Below, piece after piece: positions 35,737-45,412 of a stretch of DNA of 64,000 nucleotides. Position 1 is the first letter of the stretch. Every line of letters starts with the position of its first letter. Under the pieces are notes generated by a model. It worked only from the letters and a program-made list of their open reading frames with translations. It was not told where the DNA came from and made no database searches. Made by a program: the position numbers and the translations under genes. The stretch is from Roseibium aggregatum IAM 12614 (GTDB taxonomy: Bacteria > Pseudomonadota > Alphaproteobacteria > Rhizobiales > Stappiaceae): NCBI RefSeq assembly GCF_000168975.1, contig NZ_AAUW01000018.1:98810-162809 (forward strand), read 5' to 3'.

Positions 35737-37020
35737 ATGCATCGCGCCCTTTTCAATTCTCTGGCATTGTCCGCCGCTGCTGTGGCGAGCCTGACCGTCT
35801 GCGGTCCGTTACAGGCCGAGGAATGGCAGGTGCCGTCCGAAAAGGGCGCCTTGCAGCAGGCACTTCAACAAGCACAGGCCGGGGATATTCTCCGGCTTGC
35901 CCCCGGCAAGCATGAGGGCCCCGTGGTTCTCGACAAGCCCTTGACGCTGAGTGGAGCGGGCAAGGCAGGCATTGCCGGAAACGGCTCCGGCAGCGTCGTC
36001 ACCATAAACGCGCCCGATAGTGTCGTGGAAGGGCTGGAACTGACCGGCTCCGGCCTGTCTCAGGATACGCTGGATGCGGGTGTCAAGCTGACCAAGACCG
36101 CACATCGCGCCATCGTGCGTGACAACCGGATCCTCGACAACCTGACCGGAGTAGATGTCCATGGCGCACGCAATGCGACCGTTTCGAACAACCTGATCGA
36201 AGGCCGCCAGGACCTGCGCATGAACGAGCGCGGCAACGGCATCTACGTCTGGAATGCGCCTGATCTTCTGGCCGAATTCAACACGATCCGCTACGGCCGC
36301 GACGGCATCTTCGTCAACACCAGCCCCAAGGACACGTTCCGCAACAACCGGTTCGAAGACCTGCGTTTTGCCGTTCACTACATGCATGGCAACAACGGTG
36401 TCATCGAGAACAACGTTTCTGAAGGCAATGACATCGGCTACGCGCTGATGTTCTCCGACCGGCTGAAGGTGCGCAACAACGTCTCTCTCGGCGACCGCAA
36501 TCACGGCCTTATGCTCAACTACGCCAATCACGCGGAGATCTCCGGCAACCAGGTCGAAGGCGGCGGCGAGAAGTGCCTGTTCATGTACAACGCCAACAAG
36601 AACACGGTGACTGACAACAGCTTCGAAGGCTGCCCCATCGGTGTTCACTTCACGGCGGGCTCCGCGAACAACGCCTTCAAGGGCAATGCTTTCATCGGCA
36701 ACAAGACCCAGGTGAAATATGTTGGCAGCCGCCAGCTTGACTGGAGCACGGACGGGCGTGGCAACTACTGGAGCGACCACCCGGCCTTCGACATGAACGG
36801 CGACGGCATCGCCGACACCGCCTACCGGCCCAACGACATGGTCGACCAGGTCCTGTGGACCCAACCCTCTGCCAAGCTTCTGGTCGGCAGTCCGGCCGTT
36901 CAGCTGCTGCGTTGGACCCAATCTCAATTTCCGGCCTTGCTGCCAGGCGGCATCGTCGACAACGCCCCATTGATGCATCCGCCAGTGCGGGCGACACCGA
37001 ATTCGGGAGTTCAAGGATGA
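35737..37020 (+). CDS. nosD: NosD, periplasmic copper-site maturation protein
   Basis: This 427-aa protein has a Sec signal peptide and a right-handed beta-helix built of repeated short units (NNLIEG, NNRFEDL, NNVSEGND, GNQVEGGG), the CASH/NosD repeat. NosD works with the NosFY transporter and NosL to assemble the CuZ cluster of NosZ. The gene starts four bases after nosZ and overlaps nosF by four bases. Confidence 0.95.
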   Translation: MHRALFNSLALSAAAVASLTVCGPLQAEEWQVPSEKGALQQALQQAQAGDILRLAPGKHEGPVVLDKPLTLSGAGKAGIAGNGSGSVVTINAPDSVVEGLELTGSGLSQDTLDAGVKLTKTAHRAIVRDNRILDNLTGVDVHGARNATVSNNLIEGRQDLRMNERGNGIYVWNAPDLLAEFNTIRYGRDGIFVNTSPKDTFRNNRFEDLRFAVHYMHGNNGVIENNVSEGNDIGYALMFSDRLKVRNNVSLGDRNHGLMLNYANHAEISGNQVEGGGEKCLFMYNANKNTVTDNSFEGCPIGVHFTAGSANNAFKGNAFIGNKTQVKYVGSRQLDWSTDGRGNYWSDHPAFDMNGDGIADTAYRPNDMVDQVLWTQPSAKLLVGSPAVQLLRWTQSQFPALLPGGIVDNAPLMHPPVRATPNSGVQG

Positions 37021-37937
37021 CCGAAACGTCCCTCGCTGCACCGACCCTCCGCGTGGATGGAGTCTGCAAGACCTTTTCCGGCCACAAGGCCGTCGACGAC
37101 GTGTCCTTTTCGCTGAACGCAGGTGAACGGGTTGCCATGCTCGGTCACAACGGCGCCGGCAAGACGACACTGTTCAAGATCGTGCTCGGATTTCTGAAAC
37201 GCGATCACGGCGACGTCACCGTCATGGGAGCTGCCCCCGGCAGTCACGATGCCCGTGTCGGCACGGCCTATCTGCCGGAATCGGTCGCCTTTCCCGCTTC
37301 GCTCACCGGCAAGGAAGTGCTGACCTTCTATGCCAGACTGAAGGGCGAAAGCCCGGCCAAGGCCTTGCCGCTGCTCGAAAGGGTCGGCCTGGCCGAGGCT
37401 GCGAAACGGCGGGTCGGCACATATTCCAAAGGCATGCGACAACGCCTAGGTCTCGCCCAGGCACTCATCGGCCGGCCAAGACTGATCCTGCTCGACGAAC
37501 CGACGACAGGCCTCGATCCGATCTCCCGGCAGACGGTTTACGAACTGATTGGTGAAATCGCGGGACAGGGAACCACCGTTCTGCTGTCGTCTCATGCCCT
37601 CACCGAACTGGAAGCACGGACAGACCGGATCCTGATCCTGTCGAAGGGCCGGCTCGTCGCGGACGATGTGTTGAGCCGCCTGCGGGCCCAGGCCGGGTTG
37701 CCGATCAGGCTGAAGGTCTGGACAAGGCCAGAGGATCTCGCCCATGTCTCCGAAAGCCTCGGCGGCGGACAGATGAACGGACGTTCTGTCGAATTCAACT
37801 GCAACGCGGACGACAAGATAAGGACCCTTTCGGCGATCAGCGCTCTTGGCAGCCTGGTTGAGGATGTCGATGTGCACGCACCGAGCCTCGATGACGTCTA
37901 CCGGTATTTTTCCAGCGCCGCTGGCAAGGAGGCCTGA
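37017..37937 (+). CDS. nosF: NosF, ABC ATPase for NosZ maturation
   Basis: This 306-aa protein starts at the ATG overlapping the nosD stop (ATGA). Walker A is GHNGAGKTT, the signature is YSKGMRQR and Walker B is LILLDEPTTGLD. It powers the NosY membrane protein, and NosDFY together supply the CuZ site of NosZ. The open frame extends upstream into nosD but has no family support there. Confidence 0.95.
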   Translation: MTETSLAAPTLRVDGVCKTFSGHKAVDDVSFSLNAGERVAMLGHNGAGKTTLFKIVLGFLKRDHGDVTVMGAAPGSHDARVGTAYLPESVAFPASLTGKEVLTFYARLKGESPAKALPLLERVGLAEAAKRRVGTYSKGMRQRLGLAQALIGRPRLILLDEPTTGLDPISRQTVYELIGEIAGQGTTVLLSSHALTELEARTDRILILSKGRLVADDVLSRLRAQAGLPIRLKVWTRPEDLAHVSESLGGGQMNGRSVEFNCNADDKIRTLSAISALGSLVEDVDVHAPSLDDVYRYFSSAAGKEA

Positions 37938-37940
37938 GCC

Positions 37941-38771
37941 ATGTTTTCCAGAATCTTCACAGTCGCCGGGCAAGAGATCCGCATTGGTATCCGCAACCGG
38001 TGGATCCTGCTTGCGGCGATGATCCTGGCCGTGTTTTCACTGGCGCTCGCCCTGCTCGGCTCGGCACCCGCGGGAACCCTCGGCGTCGACCGGCTGACCA
38101 TCACCGTTGCCTCGCTGGCCAGCCTGTCGGTCTATCTTGTGCCGCTCATTGCACTACTGCTTGCCTTCGACGCGATCTGCGGCGAAATCGAACGCGGCAC
38201 ATTGCTGATGACGCTGTCCTGTCCGATCTCCCGTGTCGAATTCCTGATCGGCAAGGCCGTCGGCCACACGCTGGTTCTCGCATTTGCCCTGGTCGTCGGC
38301 TACGGACTGACGGCAGGATTGCTTGTGGCAGCGGGCTACGGCTCCCTCTCGGGGCTTGCGGATTTTGTCCGGCTGATCGCAACCTCGATCCTTCTCGGAG
38401 CCTGCTTTCTTGCGACAGGTTATGTGCTGAGCTCGCTGACGCGCCAGTCGCGCACCGCAGCAGCGGCTTCGGTGGCTGTCTGGCTGATGATGGTCGTCCT
38501 GTATGACCTTGCGCTCCTGGGCGCGCTCGTTGCCAATCCCAGCGGCGTCTTCGCGTCCGACGTTTTCCCCTATGCCATCCTGCTCAACCCGGCTGATGCC
38601 TTCCGCCTCTTCAACCTCGCGGCTCTCGGTACAAGCGACCTGATGGGCGGCATGGCCGGGGTGGCAGACGCCCTGCCCTTCGATCCCTTGCTCGCCCTTG
38701 GCTCCCTGACCGTGTTGGCCGGTCTGGCCATGGCCGGTTCCGCTCTTTTGATAAAAAGGATTGCGCCATGA
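37941..38771 (+). CDS. nosY: NosY, ABC membrane subunit for NosZ maturation
   Basis: This 276-aa protein has about six membrane helices, starting at NRWILLAAMILAVFSLALALLG. The segment CGEIERGTLLMTLSCPISR is typical of ABC-2-type permeases. It partners NosF and docks NosD in the periplasm. AGGAGG precedes the ATG, and the stop overlaps the nosL start (ATGA). Confidence 0.93.
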   Translation: MFSRIFTVAGQEIRIGIRNRWILLAAMILAVFSLALALLGSAPAGTLGVDRLTITVASLASLSVYLVPLIALLLAFDAICGEIERGTLLMTLSCPISRVEFLIGKAVGHTLVLAFALVVGYGLTAGLLVAAGYGSLSGLADFVRLIATSILLGACFLATGYVLSSLTRQSRTAAAASVAVWLMMVVLYDLALLGALVANPSGVFASDVFPYAILLNPADAFRLFNLAALGTSDLMGGMAGVADALPFDPLLALGSLTVLAGLAMAGSALLIKRIAP

Positions 38772-39316
38772 AACGCGCGCTCATCTCCATCTTCTTGCTC
38801 GGGTTCCTGGCTGCCTGTCAGGAAGAGGTCCAGATTGCCAAACCGGATGCCATGCATCTGACACCGGAAGCGGCCGGTCACTATTGCCAGATGACCGTTC
38901 TGGAGCATGATGGCCCCAAGGCCCAGATCCACCTGACAGGAATTCCCAATCCACTCTGGTTTACGCAAGTTCGTGACGCGGTTGCCTTCCTGCGTTCTCC
39001 CGAAGAGCCGAAGGATATAGCCGCCGTTTATGTCAACGACATGGAACGGGCGGAAAGCTGGACCCAGCCGGGCACTGACAACTGGATCGACGCGGATGCG
39101 GCCTGGTTCGTCATCGGCAGCAGTGTGGCAGGCGGCATGGGCGCTCCCGAGGCAATCCCGTTTGGCACGCAAGCCGGAGCCGACGCCTTCGCGCAGGAGA
39201 ACAAGGGCAACGTCGTGCGCTTCGACGATATCCCCACAGACTATGTGTTGAGCGCCGTCGATGTGTCCGCCGCCACCTCCCTCTCGATGGATGCAATGCA
39301 AGGGGCTGCGCAATGA
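38768..39316 (+). CDS. nosL: NosL, copper(I) chaperone lipoprotein
   Basis: This 182-aa protein has a lipobox LAAC with the lipidated cysteine at position 17. The copper-binding segment is HYCQMTVLEHDGPKAQ. NosL delivers Cu(I) to NosD for CuZ assembly in NosZ. Overlapping starts and stops on both sides show a tightly coupled operon. Confidence 0.93.
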   Translation: MKRALISIFLLGFLAACQEEVQIAKPDAMHLTPEAAGHYCQMTVLEHDGPKAQIHLTGIPNPLWFTQVRDAVAFLRSPEEPKDIAAVYVNDMERAESWTQPGTDNWIDADAAWFVIGSSVAGGMGAPEAIPFGTQAGADAFAQENKGNVVRFDDIPTDYVLSAVDVSAATSLSMDAMQGAAQ

Positions 39317-40338
39317 GACAAACCATGACCAATCAGTCCCCAGTCAACCGGCGCCGGTTCCTGCGGATCTGCGCGGCCGGTGCTGCAGGCCTTGCGCTTC
39401 CGACAGGCATCGCGATGGCCGCCGGCCGTGCCCAATTGTACCGTTGGCGCGGCATCGCGCTGGGTGCCGGCGCCGAGATCGATATCCTGCATCAGAGTGC
39501 CGCCGAAGCAGAACGCCTGTTCGCCAATGTGGATGCGGAAATTCGCAGGCTGGAGGCAATCTTCAGCCTCTACCACCCGGAAAGCGAACTGGTCCGGCTG
39601 AATACGGATGGACGGTTGCCGGCACCTTCCCTTGAAATGGTCGACCTCCTCGGCCAGTGCGACAGGCTTCATGCTGCGACAGACGGAGCTTTCGACCCGA
39701 CCATTCAGCCGTTGTGGGCCTATTATGCCAGACAGGCGACCGGAGACACGGGTCGAGATTTTGCGACCGCCCGAGACCGCACGGGCTTCAGGAATGTCGT
39801 TTACGGCCCGGGCGAGATCCGGTTTGCCCGCAAGGGCATGGCCATGTCTTTCAACGGGATTGCTCAAGGCTATATCACGGACAGGGTCACTGCCCTGCTT
39901 GCCTCGAAAGGATGCACGAACATGGTGGTCGATCTCGGTGAGATCGTTACCAGAGGCGGGCCGGATGAAGACCCTGCTCCTGACGCCGGCGCAAACAAAG
40001 GCTGGCCCGTTACCTTGCAGCCGGTGCCGGAACGCTCAGAGGCGGGCACCAGAATCCATCTGACGGATGCCGCTGTAGCAAGTTCGGCACGGCTCGGCAC
40101 GACCTTCGATCAGGCGGGCCGCCGCTCGCACATCATCGATCCCCGGACCGGCCTGCCGATTGAAGGCGGACTGGATGGCGCAAGCGTCATAGCGCCTGCG
40201 GCCGCACTCGCCGATGGCCTGTCCACGGCTGCCCTTGTTGCTGGAGAGAAAAACCTCGGCAAAGCCCTTGCCGAGTTTCCGGCAACCAGAGCCTTCGTTG
40301 TGCGAGGCGACGGTTCGACCGGGTGGCTGGACGCCTGA
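39313..40338 (+). CDS. nosX: NosX, ApbE-type FAD:protein FMN transferase
   Basis: This 341-aa protein starts at the ATG overlapping nosL, with AAGGGG eight bases upstream. It has a twin-arginine-like signal (NRRRFLRICAAGAAGLALPT). The ApbE core is visible as FDPTIQPLWAYY, SFNGIAQGYITDRV and SHIIDPRTGLPIEGG. NosX attaches FMN to the SGATVT threonine of NosR. It is the last gene of nosRZDFYLX. Confidence 0.93.
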   Translation: MRQTMTNQSPVNRRRFLRICAAGAAGLALPTGIAMAAGRAQLYRWRGIALGAGAEIDILHQSAAEAERLFANVDAEIRRLEAIFSLYHPESELVRLNTDGRLPAPSLEMVDLLGQCDRLHAATDGAFDPTIQPLWAYYARQATGDTGRDFATARDRTGFRNVVYGPGEIRFARKGMAMSFNGIAQGYITDRVTALLASKGCTNMVVDLGEIVTRGGPDEDPAPDAGANKGWPVTLQPVPERSEAGTRIHLTDAAVASSARLGTTFDQAGRRSHIIDPRTGLPIEGGLDGASVIAPAAALADGLSTAALVAGEKNLGKALAEFPATRAFVVRGDGSTGWLDA

Positions 40339-40347
40339 GAAGAGCTT

Positions 40348-40803
40348 CTATCTGCGGTTTACGGCGCGCAGGGCGGTTGAGGTAACGATCGCCCAGAAGC
40401 CCGTTCTGAAGATCAGTGCCACGAGGGTGCGCGTCTCATAGGGCCCGCCCTGCGACACATACACCAGGAACGCACATAAAACGATCGCGGTCCCAACCAG
40501 GATCGTGATGGCCGTCCAGCAGGCCCACCCTCTGGCAAACCAGAGCCCAATACCGGTGGCGACATAAACAAAGCCCGCCAGAAAATTGAACCACAGCACA
40601 AACCTGACGACGTTGCCTGCCCATTGGGACAGTTGATCGCCACCGAAGAGGACGGTTCCACCACTCAGCACCGTCATGAGGCCGAAAACAACGGCAGCCG
40701 CACCTGCGATACGCAGGCCCATTCCTTGACGCATTTCCCTTTGCATCCGCATGGTCTCTTTTCCGATCGCGAGAGTATCAATTTGCCGGCGGCGGTTTTC
40801 CAT
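40348..40803 (-). CDS. Four-helix membrane protein at the end of the nir operon, unknown function
   Basis: This 151-aa protein has four predicted membrane helices (IAGAAAVVFGLMTVLSGGTV, VVRFVLWFNFLAGFVYVATG, ACWTAITILVGTAIVLCAFL, ALIFRTGFWAIVTSTAL). I do not recognise a named family. Starts at 40803 or 40752 are possible; 40752 has GGAAAAGAG upstream and 40803 overlaps the preceding gene. It is the last gene of the nir unit and converges on nosX with only nine bases between stops. A role in membrane handling of nitrogen oxides or haem is conceivable but unsupported. Confidence 0.7.
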   Translation of the reverse strand: MENRRRQIDTLAIGKETMRMQREMRQGMGLRIAGAAAVVFGLMTVLSGGTVLFGGDQLSQWAGNVVRFVLWFNFLAGFVYVATGIGLWFARGWACWTAITILVGTAIVLCAFLVYVSQGGPYETRTLVALIFRTGFWAIVTSTALRAVNRR

Positions 40804-41029
40804 CTGCTTCGTCCATCAGTCGCCGCACCCATTTTGCCGCAAACCACGTGGCCGGTACGCCGAGTGGCAAACTAAGCCAGATCGACATGACAGGCGACAG
40901 GGCAGGCAAACCAACAGCCTGCCCCATCAGGCTCAACATGAAGAGATTGATGGCAACGGCAGCAGCCGTGAACGGATAGAGCAAGATCACAAGTTTGCGC
41001 ACCGGCCAGCCGGTTTCGATCCGGGTCAC
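40778..41029 (-). CDS. Small two-helix membrane protein in the nir operon, unknown function
   Basis: This 83-aa protein starts at GTG, overlapping the chelatase stop by three bases, with GGAAGGA upstream. Two hydrophobic helices (LVILLYPFTAAAVAINLFML and PVMSIWLSLPLGVPATWFAA) are separated by a short loop. The tail is charged (KWVRRLMDEADG). No family is recognised. Translational coupling to the CbiX-like gene indicates a real gene that belongs to the nir operon. Confidence 0.65.
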   Translation of the reverse strand: MTRIETGWPVRKLVILLYPFTAAAVAINLFMLSLMGQAVGLPALSPVMSIWLSLPLGVPATWFAAKWVRRLMDEADGKPPPAN

Positions 41030-41769
41030 GCCGCCAATTCCTTCCGGTTGGCGCTTTCAAGCGCACAGGCGATGAGTTTGGGCATGAAGGGTGCCTCGAT
41101 CAGCGGAGCAAGGCGCAGGCCTTCGAACCCGGCCCCGTCGAGGGCATCCGGAATATCCTGGGTGACGTGGTGCCCGTTGCCGGCAAAAAGAGGTAATAGA
41201 ATGGTTCTCATGCCGCAGCTGGCAGCCGTATTTTCCAGGAACGGCGCTTCTTCCAGGAACCCCAGCCGGATCGGTCTCTGCGGCAGCCATTCGGCGAGAC
41301 CTGCAGCGAACCGGACGGTGCTTAGTGCGGTTGACCGGCAAGTTGCCGAACCATGGGCTGCCAGCAGCAGTTCGTAGCCGGACGCGTTCCAGTGGGTTCT
41401 TTCAGCCGTCATTTCCAGAAAGCGAGCCGTCAGACGGGGCAACTCGGGATGAATGCCGAGCGCTGGCAACTGCCGTGCGTCCGTTCCCTTCAGCCTGCCC
41501 GTCAATGCGGTCTGCGTGAACCAGCCCTCGGCCATGAAGACCGGAAAAACAAGCGGCTCAGGCCCAGCAAGGTCCAGGGCCCGATCAAGAGCATCAGGCG
41601 CGGCCAGCGTGGCCGAGCGGATGGAGCCGCCGGGCAGGAATTCGCGGACCTGCTGCGCAAGTCCGCGCAAATACGCTTCACCTGCCTGCGGGTGCGACGG
41701 CTGGCCATGCGAGACGAGGATCGCCTCAATGGCTCGTTCCTTCCGAAAAGGTGATCTTGTTCCAGACAT
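41026..41769 (-). CDS. CbiX/SirB-like sirohydrochlorin chelatase in the nir operon
   Basis: This 247-aa protein begins at the ATG with GGAAG upstream, inside the end of nirN. Two chelatase half-domains are visible: AILVSHGQPSHPQ with the metal-site histidine, and LLLAAHGSATCRS. GNGHHVTQDIPDAL resembles the metal-binding GGHHVxxDIP of class II chelatases. Heme d1 is built from siroheme, so a dedicated iron chelatase beside nirE makes sense. No precorrin-2 dehydrogenase is present in the window. Iron insertion is inferred from context. Confidence 0.8.
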   Translation of the reverse strand: MSGTRSPFRKERAIEAILVSHGQPSHPQAGEAYLRGLAQQVREFLPGGSIRSATLAAPDALDRALDLAGPEPLVFPVFMAEGWFTQTALTGRLKGTDARQLPALGIHPELPRLTARFLEMTAERTHWNASGYELLLAAHGSATCRSTALSTVRFAAGLAEWLPQRPIRLGFLEEAPFLENTAASCGMRTILLPLFAGNGHHVTQDIPDALDGAGFEGLRLAPLIEAPFMPKLIACALESANRKELAA

Positions 41770-43273
41770 TGTACTTCCCTGAAGGTTTGCGCATGGGCAG
41801 ACGCCGGACCTCTTCCAGAGTGGTGGCGTCATAGACAATCACCGCGCCGTCATCCTCCCAGACGGAGACAAGGGCGTAGCGGCCATCCTTCGTGAATTCG
41901 ACATGAGCGACCGTCTCGCCTTCGACCGGCTTCAAGGTCTTGACGATTTCGAGGCTCTCCTTGTCGATCACGTGGATTTTGTCCTTGTTCGGGCCGAAGA
42001 AGACATCGGCCCAGAAATAGGGTGTGTTCTCGTGGCTGCGCAGGAAAAAGCCGGGACCGTCCGTCTTGATCGTCGTGATCTGCTTCCAGGTTTCGGTGTC
42101 GATAACCGACAGCTTGCCTTCTTTCAGATGCGGGGTCGCCATGACCCTGTGGCCATCCCGTTCCCAGCTGATGCCAGAGCCGAGATGCGGCATGCCTTCC
42201 AGAGGAAGTTCAGCGATTTCACGGCCGACATTCAGGTTGACCACGACACCGCGCGCACCGTCACGCGACGCCCCGACGAGATGCCGGTAATCATCATCGA
42301 AAAAGAAATCGTCGAGCGGCTCCGCCGTCAGGATCCTCCTGCGGGCAAAGAGCCCTTGGGACGACGGCAAAGCTTCGACCATGCCTTTTTCACGGCTGTG
42401 CACGAACCCTTCATAGACTGGGTCAGCATCGGGATCGGTGGCAACCTCCCAGATCTCCGGTGCGTCCTTCAAGGCGAGGATGAAGCTCTTGCGGTTGGGC
42501 GCCTGATAGACGGCCGAGACACGACTGGCCGTGCCGTCCTTGGCCTTAACATCCATCACGGTTGCGACCGAAAGGTCTTCGGTCGACAGGATCGTCAGCG
42601 TCATCGGCAGATAGTTGGCAACCGCCAGCCATTTGCCGTCATGGCTCATGGCAATGTTGCGGCTGTTGAGCCCTGCCCGGACCCGGCCAACTTCCTGAAG
42701 CGCGTAGAGATCGTATTTCTGGACCCAGCCGTCGCGCGACATGATGAAGACATAGCGCCCGTCCGGCGAGAATTTCGGCCCGCCATGGACCGCAAACGGC
42801 GTTGCGAACCTGTCGAGCGTCTCGAAGGTATCGCCGTCAAGAACACTCACGTGATGATCGCCTGTTTCGACAACCAGGGTGATGTTCATCGGGTCGGACT
42901 GCCAGACAGGCTTTTCGACAGACTGATAGTCCTCGTTGATCACCTGACTGGCGGCAATATCCGCTTCGGTCCAGTCCGGAACATCGCGCAGCGGCTCCTT
43001 CAGGAAAGCGGCCAGCGCTTCGATCTGTTCGCCGTTCAGAACATCGGCGAATGCCGGCATCTGCGTCGCCTTGCGACCATCGCGAATGACGGCATCGAGA
43101 TCCGGTCCGCGCATGCGGCCCAAGGTTTCCGGGATCAGAGCCGGGCCGACACCGCCGAGACGGCCGGCACCGTGACAGTCCTGACAATTGTCTGCGTAGT
43201 CCTGCGCGGGGCCTGCGACCGACAGCGAAGTCAGCAGCAGGAGCGCGCTAAGCGAAGCGGTGAGCCGGATCAT
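41726..43273 (-). CDS. nirN: NirN, heme d1 biosynthesis c-type/d1-binding protein
   Basis: This 515-aa protein has a signal peptide, a c-type haem motif CQDCH (Cys30, Cys33, His34) and an eight-bladed d1-type beta-propeller. The presence of the cytochrome domain separates it from NirF. In Pseudomonas NirN converts dihydro-heme d1 to heme d1 and passes it to NirS. It overlaps nirJ by 26 bases. Confidence 0.92.
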   Translation of the reverse strand: MIRLTASLSALLLLTSLSVAGPAQDYADNCQDCHGAGRLGGVGPALIPETLGRMRGPDLDAVIRDGRKATQMPAFADVLNGEQIEALAAFLKEPLRDVPDWTEADIAASQVINEDYQSVEKPVWQSDPMNITLVVETGDHHVSVLDGDTFETLDRFATPFAVHGGPKFSPDGRYVFIMSRDGWVQKYDLYALQEVGRVRAGLNSRNIAMSHDGKWLAVANYLPMTLTILSTEDLSVATVMDVKAKDGTASRVSAVYQAPNRKSFILALKDAPEIWEVATDPDADPVYEGFVHSREKGMVEALPSSQGLFARRRILTAEPLDDFFFDDDYRHLVGASRDGARGVVVNLNVGREIAELPLEGMPHLGSGISWERDGHRVMATPHLKEGKLSVIDTETWKQITTIKTDGPGFFLRSHENTPYFWADVFFGPNKDKIHVIDKESLEIVKTLKPVEGETVAHVEFTKDGRYALVSVWEDDGAVIVYDATTLEEVRRLPMRKPSGKYNVWNKITFSEGTSH

Positions 43274-44468
43274 GGCGTTTTCCTCGGAACGGGGTCACGG
43301 CCAGGCGGTCACCGCCGGCACCGGCAAGCCCGATTTCGTCGTCGTTGAGATAACAGGCAGGGTCTTCGGCCCAGGGATCGCCAGTCAGTTGCAGTGCGCG
43401 GATACGGGTATTGCCCCCGCACACATCCTTGAAGGCACAGGCGCCGCATCGCCCCTTGAGCGGGCGGGGCCTCGTCCGAAGCCGCGCCAGCATCGGATCC
43501 GCCCCTGTCCACAGGTCGGAAAAGGGATCGGTCTTCACACTGCCGATGGTGTAGTCGGACCAATAGGTATCCGGATGCACGTTGCCGAGCGTGTCGATGT
43601 TGGCCACATCGAGACCGGAAGAATTGCCGCCCCATGCGGCGAGATGATCGCGCACGTGGGCAGCGGTGTCCGGCCCAAAGGTCCGGTCCACCCACTCCAG
43701 GAAATAAACCGCGTCGGCATCATTGTTGCCGGTAACGATATCGAGTGGTCTGCCACCGCTGACACCTTGCCATGCCCGATCCATCAACACGTCCATCGCC
43801 CATCTGGAGCGCATGTGTTCGGCGTCTTCGCCGCGGTGCTTGTCACCCCGGCCGGCATAGACGAGATGGGACAGGTAAAACTTGTTGACGCCCTCATCGT
43901 CGCAAAGGCGCAGAAGATCAGGCAGACTCTCGTGGTTGCCCTCCGTCAGGGTGAAGCGCAGCCCGACCTTGATGCCGCGTGCCTTGCATTCGCGAACGCC
44001 CCGCAGAGCAGATTGAAAAGCGCCTTCAACACCGCGAAACCAGTCGTTGGTGGCGCCGATCCCGTCGATGGATATGCCCACATAATCAAAGCCGATTTCT
44101 GCCACCTTGTCGGCAGTTTCGCCGTGCAACCTGGTACCATTAGTTGACAGGGCCAGCATGCGCACAAGGCTTCTGGCCCGCCCGGCAATCTCAAACAGGT
44201 CTTTCCGGTCCAGCGGTTCACCCCCGGACAGGATCAGGGCGGGAATGCCGAAGCGTCCAAGATCCTCCAGGGTCGCCATGGCCTGGTCGTGGGTCAACTC
44301 GCCTGGAAAATCGACGTCCGCCGACACCGTATAGCAATGCCGGCATTTCAGGTTACAGCGCCGGGTCAGGTTCCAGATCACCACCGGCTTGACCCCGCCG
44401 TTTCCACGGCGGGCCCGCACAGGCGTCGGGTCAATGATCTGGTGTATGTATTCCGAGAGGCGGAACAT
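43248..44468 (-). CDS. nirJ: NirJ, radical SAM heme d1 biosynthesis enzyme
   Basis: This 406-aa protein carries the radical SAM motif CNLKCRHC in [20 protein letters not shown]-terminal SPASM-like cysteine region ([14 protein letters not shown] and DPACYL) follows. NirJ replaces propionate side chains of 12,18-didecarboxysiroheme with oxo groups. It lies between nirH and nirN in the expected nir order. Confidence 0.94.
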   Translation of the reverse strand: MFRLSEYIHQIIDPTPVRARRGNGGVKPVVIWNLTRRCNLKCRHCYTVSADVDFPGELTHDQAMATLEDLGRFGIPALILSGGEPLDRKDLFEIAGRARSLVRMLALSTNGTRLHGETADKVAEIGFDYVGISIDGIGATNDWFRGVEGAFQSALRGVRECKARGIKVGLRFTLTEGNHESLPDLLRLCDDEGVNKFYLSHLVYAGRGDKHRGEDAEHMRSRWAMDVLMDRAWQGVSGGRPLDIVTGNNDADAVYFLEWVDRTFGPDTAAHVRDHLAAWGGNSSGLDVANIDTLGNVHPDTYWSDYTIGSVKTDPFSDLWTGADPMLARLRTRPRPLKGRCGACAFKDVCGGNTRIRALQLTGDPWAEDPACYLNDDEIGLAGAGGDRLAVTPFRGKRHDPAHRFA

Positions 44469-44471
44469 CGT

Positions 44472-44960
44472 TCAGCCCTCCTTGCCGCGCAGGCGCATGC
44501 CCGTCTTTTTCAGGATGCGCGTTGAAAACAGGATGTCGCTGGCACGGCAGGCCTTGCCCAGCAGGCTGGAGATCTCCGACCGTTTGGCGACCACTTCGTC
44601 GCGGGTTTCTCCATGAACCATGGCGAAGAGATTGTAGGGCCAGTCCGGCAGCGCCCGGGGTCGGCGGTAGCAATGCGTGACGAACGGCAGGCCCCCGACC
44701 TTTTCGCCGAGACTGTCGACCACCGCGTCATCGACATCCCAGACCGTCATGCCGTTGGCGGTCATCCCGAGACGGTAGTGATTTGGAGCAGCGCCAATCC
44801 GCCGGATGATACCCTGCGCCTTCAAGTGCTTCAGGCGCTCGATCAGGTCCGCTTCGCTCAGGCCAAGGCTTTCTGCAACGACAGCATAGGGTCTGGTGAC
44901 CAGCGGCAATCCGGCCTGTGTGGCTTCGATGATCGTTCGGTCCTGGGAGGTCAAGGTCAT
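44472..44960 (-). CDS. nirH: NirH, siroheme decarboxylase subunit (Lrp/AsnC type)
   Basis: This 162-aa protein starts at the ATG giving MTLTSQDRTIIEATQAG, overlapping the preceding nir gene by four bases. It has an N-terminal Lrp/AsnC winged helix and the family motifs RRIGAAPNHYRLGM and HCYRRPRALPDWPYNLFAMVHG. The NirD/L/G/H proteins together decarboxylate siroheme to didecarboxysiroheme. The assignment to H instead of L or D rests on gene order. Confidence 0.85.
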   Translation of the reverse strand: MTLTSQDRTIIEATQAGLPLVTRPYAVVAESLGLSEADLIERLKHLKAQGIIRRIGAAPNHYRLGMTANGMTVWDVDDAVVDSLGEKVGGLPFVTHCYRRPRALPDWPYNLFAMVHGETRDEVVAKRSEISSLLGKACRASDILFSTRILKKTGMRLRGKEG

Positions 44961-45412
44961 GCGTTCACCCGAAAGCCTATGAAGAACTCGCGTTCCTTCG
45001 GAAACAGAAGCACCGGCAAACCTGTGTCGCGCTCGATTGCTTCGGCTGTTGCCGAAATTGCGGCCTGACTTTCCGTTGCCAGGACGAACCACATGTTCAG
45101 CTTGTGGTCCCGTTCATAGTTATGGGCGACTTCGGGGTAGGCATTGACTTTGGTTAAGACGTCTTCGAAACGCTCCGGCGTTACCGCCATTGCGCAAAGG
45201 CAAAAGGCGCCACCCAGGGCTTCCGCATCGAAAAACGGGCCGAACCGCGTCAGCAAGCCGTCGTCGCGCAAGGTCCGGATGTGTCCGGCAACCTCTTCTT
45301 CACTCAGGTCCAGTTCCTGCGCCAGTTCCTGAAAGGGATGCGAAACCAGCGGCAGATCGTCCTGCAGACGGTTGATCAGGGTCCGTTCGAGAGGAGACAG
45401 GTACCGGGTCAT
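44957..45412 (-). CDS. nirG: NirG, siroheme decarboxylase subunit (Lrp/AsnC type)
   Basis: This 151-aa Lrp/AsnC-like protein contains LTRFGPFFDAEALGGAFCLC and VAHNYERDHKLNMWFVLATE, the G/D-type form of the family. It is preceded by the nirDL fusion and followed by nirH, each with a four-base overlap. The proteins act as heteromers in siroheme decarboxylation and are not true DNA-binding regulators. Confidence 0.85.
   Translation of the reverse strand: MTRYLSPLERTLINRLQDDLPLVSHPFQELAQELDLSEEEVAGHIRTLRDDGLLTRFGPFFDAEALGGAFCLCAMAVTPERFEDVLTKVNAYPEVAHNYERDHKLNMWFVLATESQAAISATAEAIERDTGLPVLLFPKEREFFIGFRVNA

Noticed and set aside
33973..35742. Minus-strand open frame of 589 codons opposite nosZ
   Set aside because: nosZ is unmistakable on the plus strand. 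The antisense frame is a codon-bias effect.
41903..43348. Plus-strand open frame of 481 codons opposite nirN
   Set aside because: nirN has the cytochrome and d1 domains on the minus strand. The opposite frame has none.
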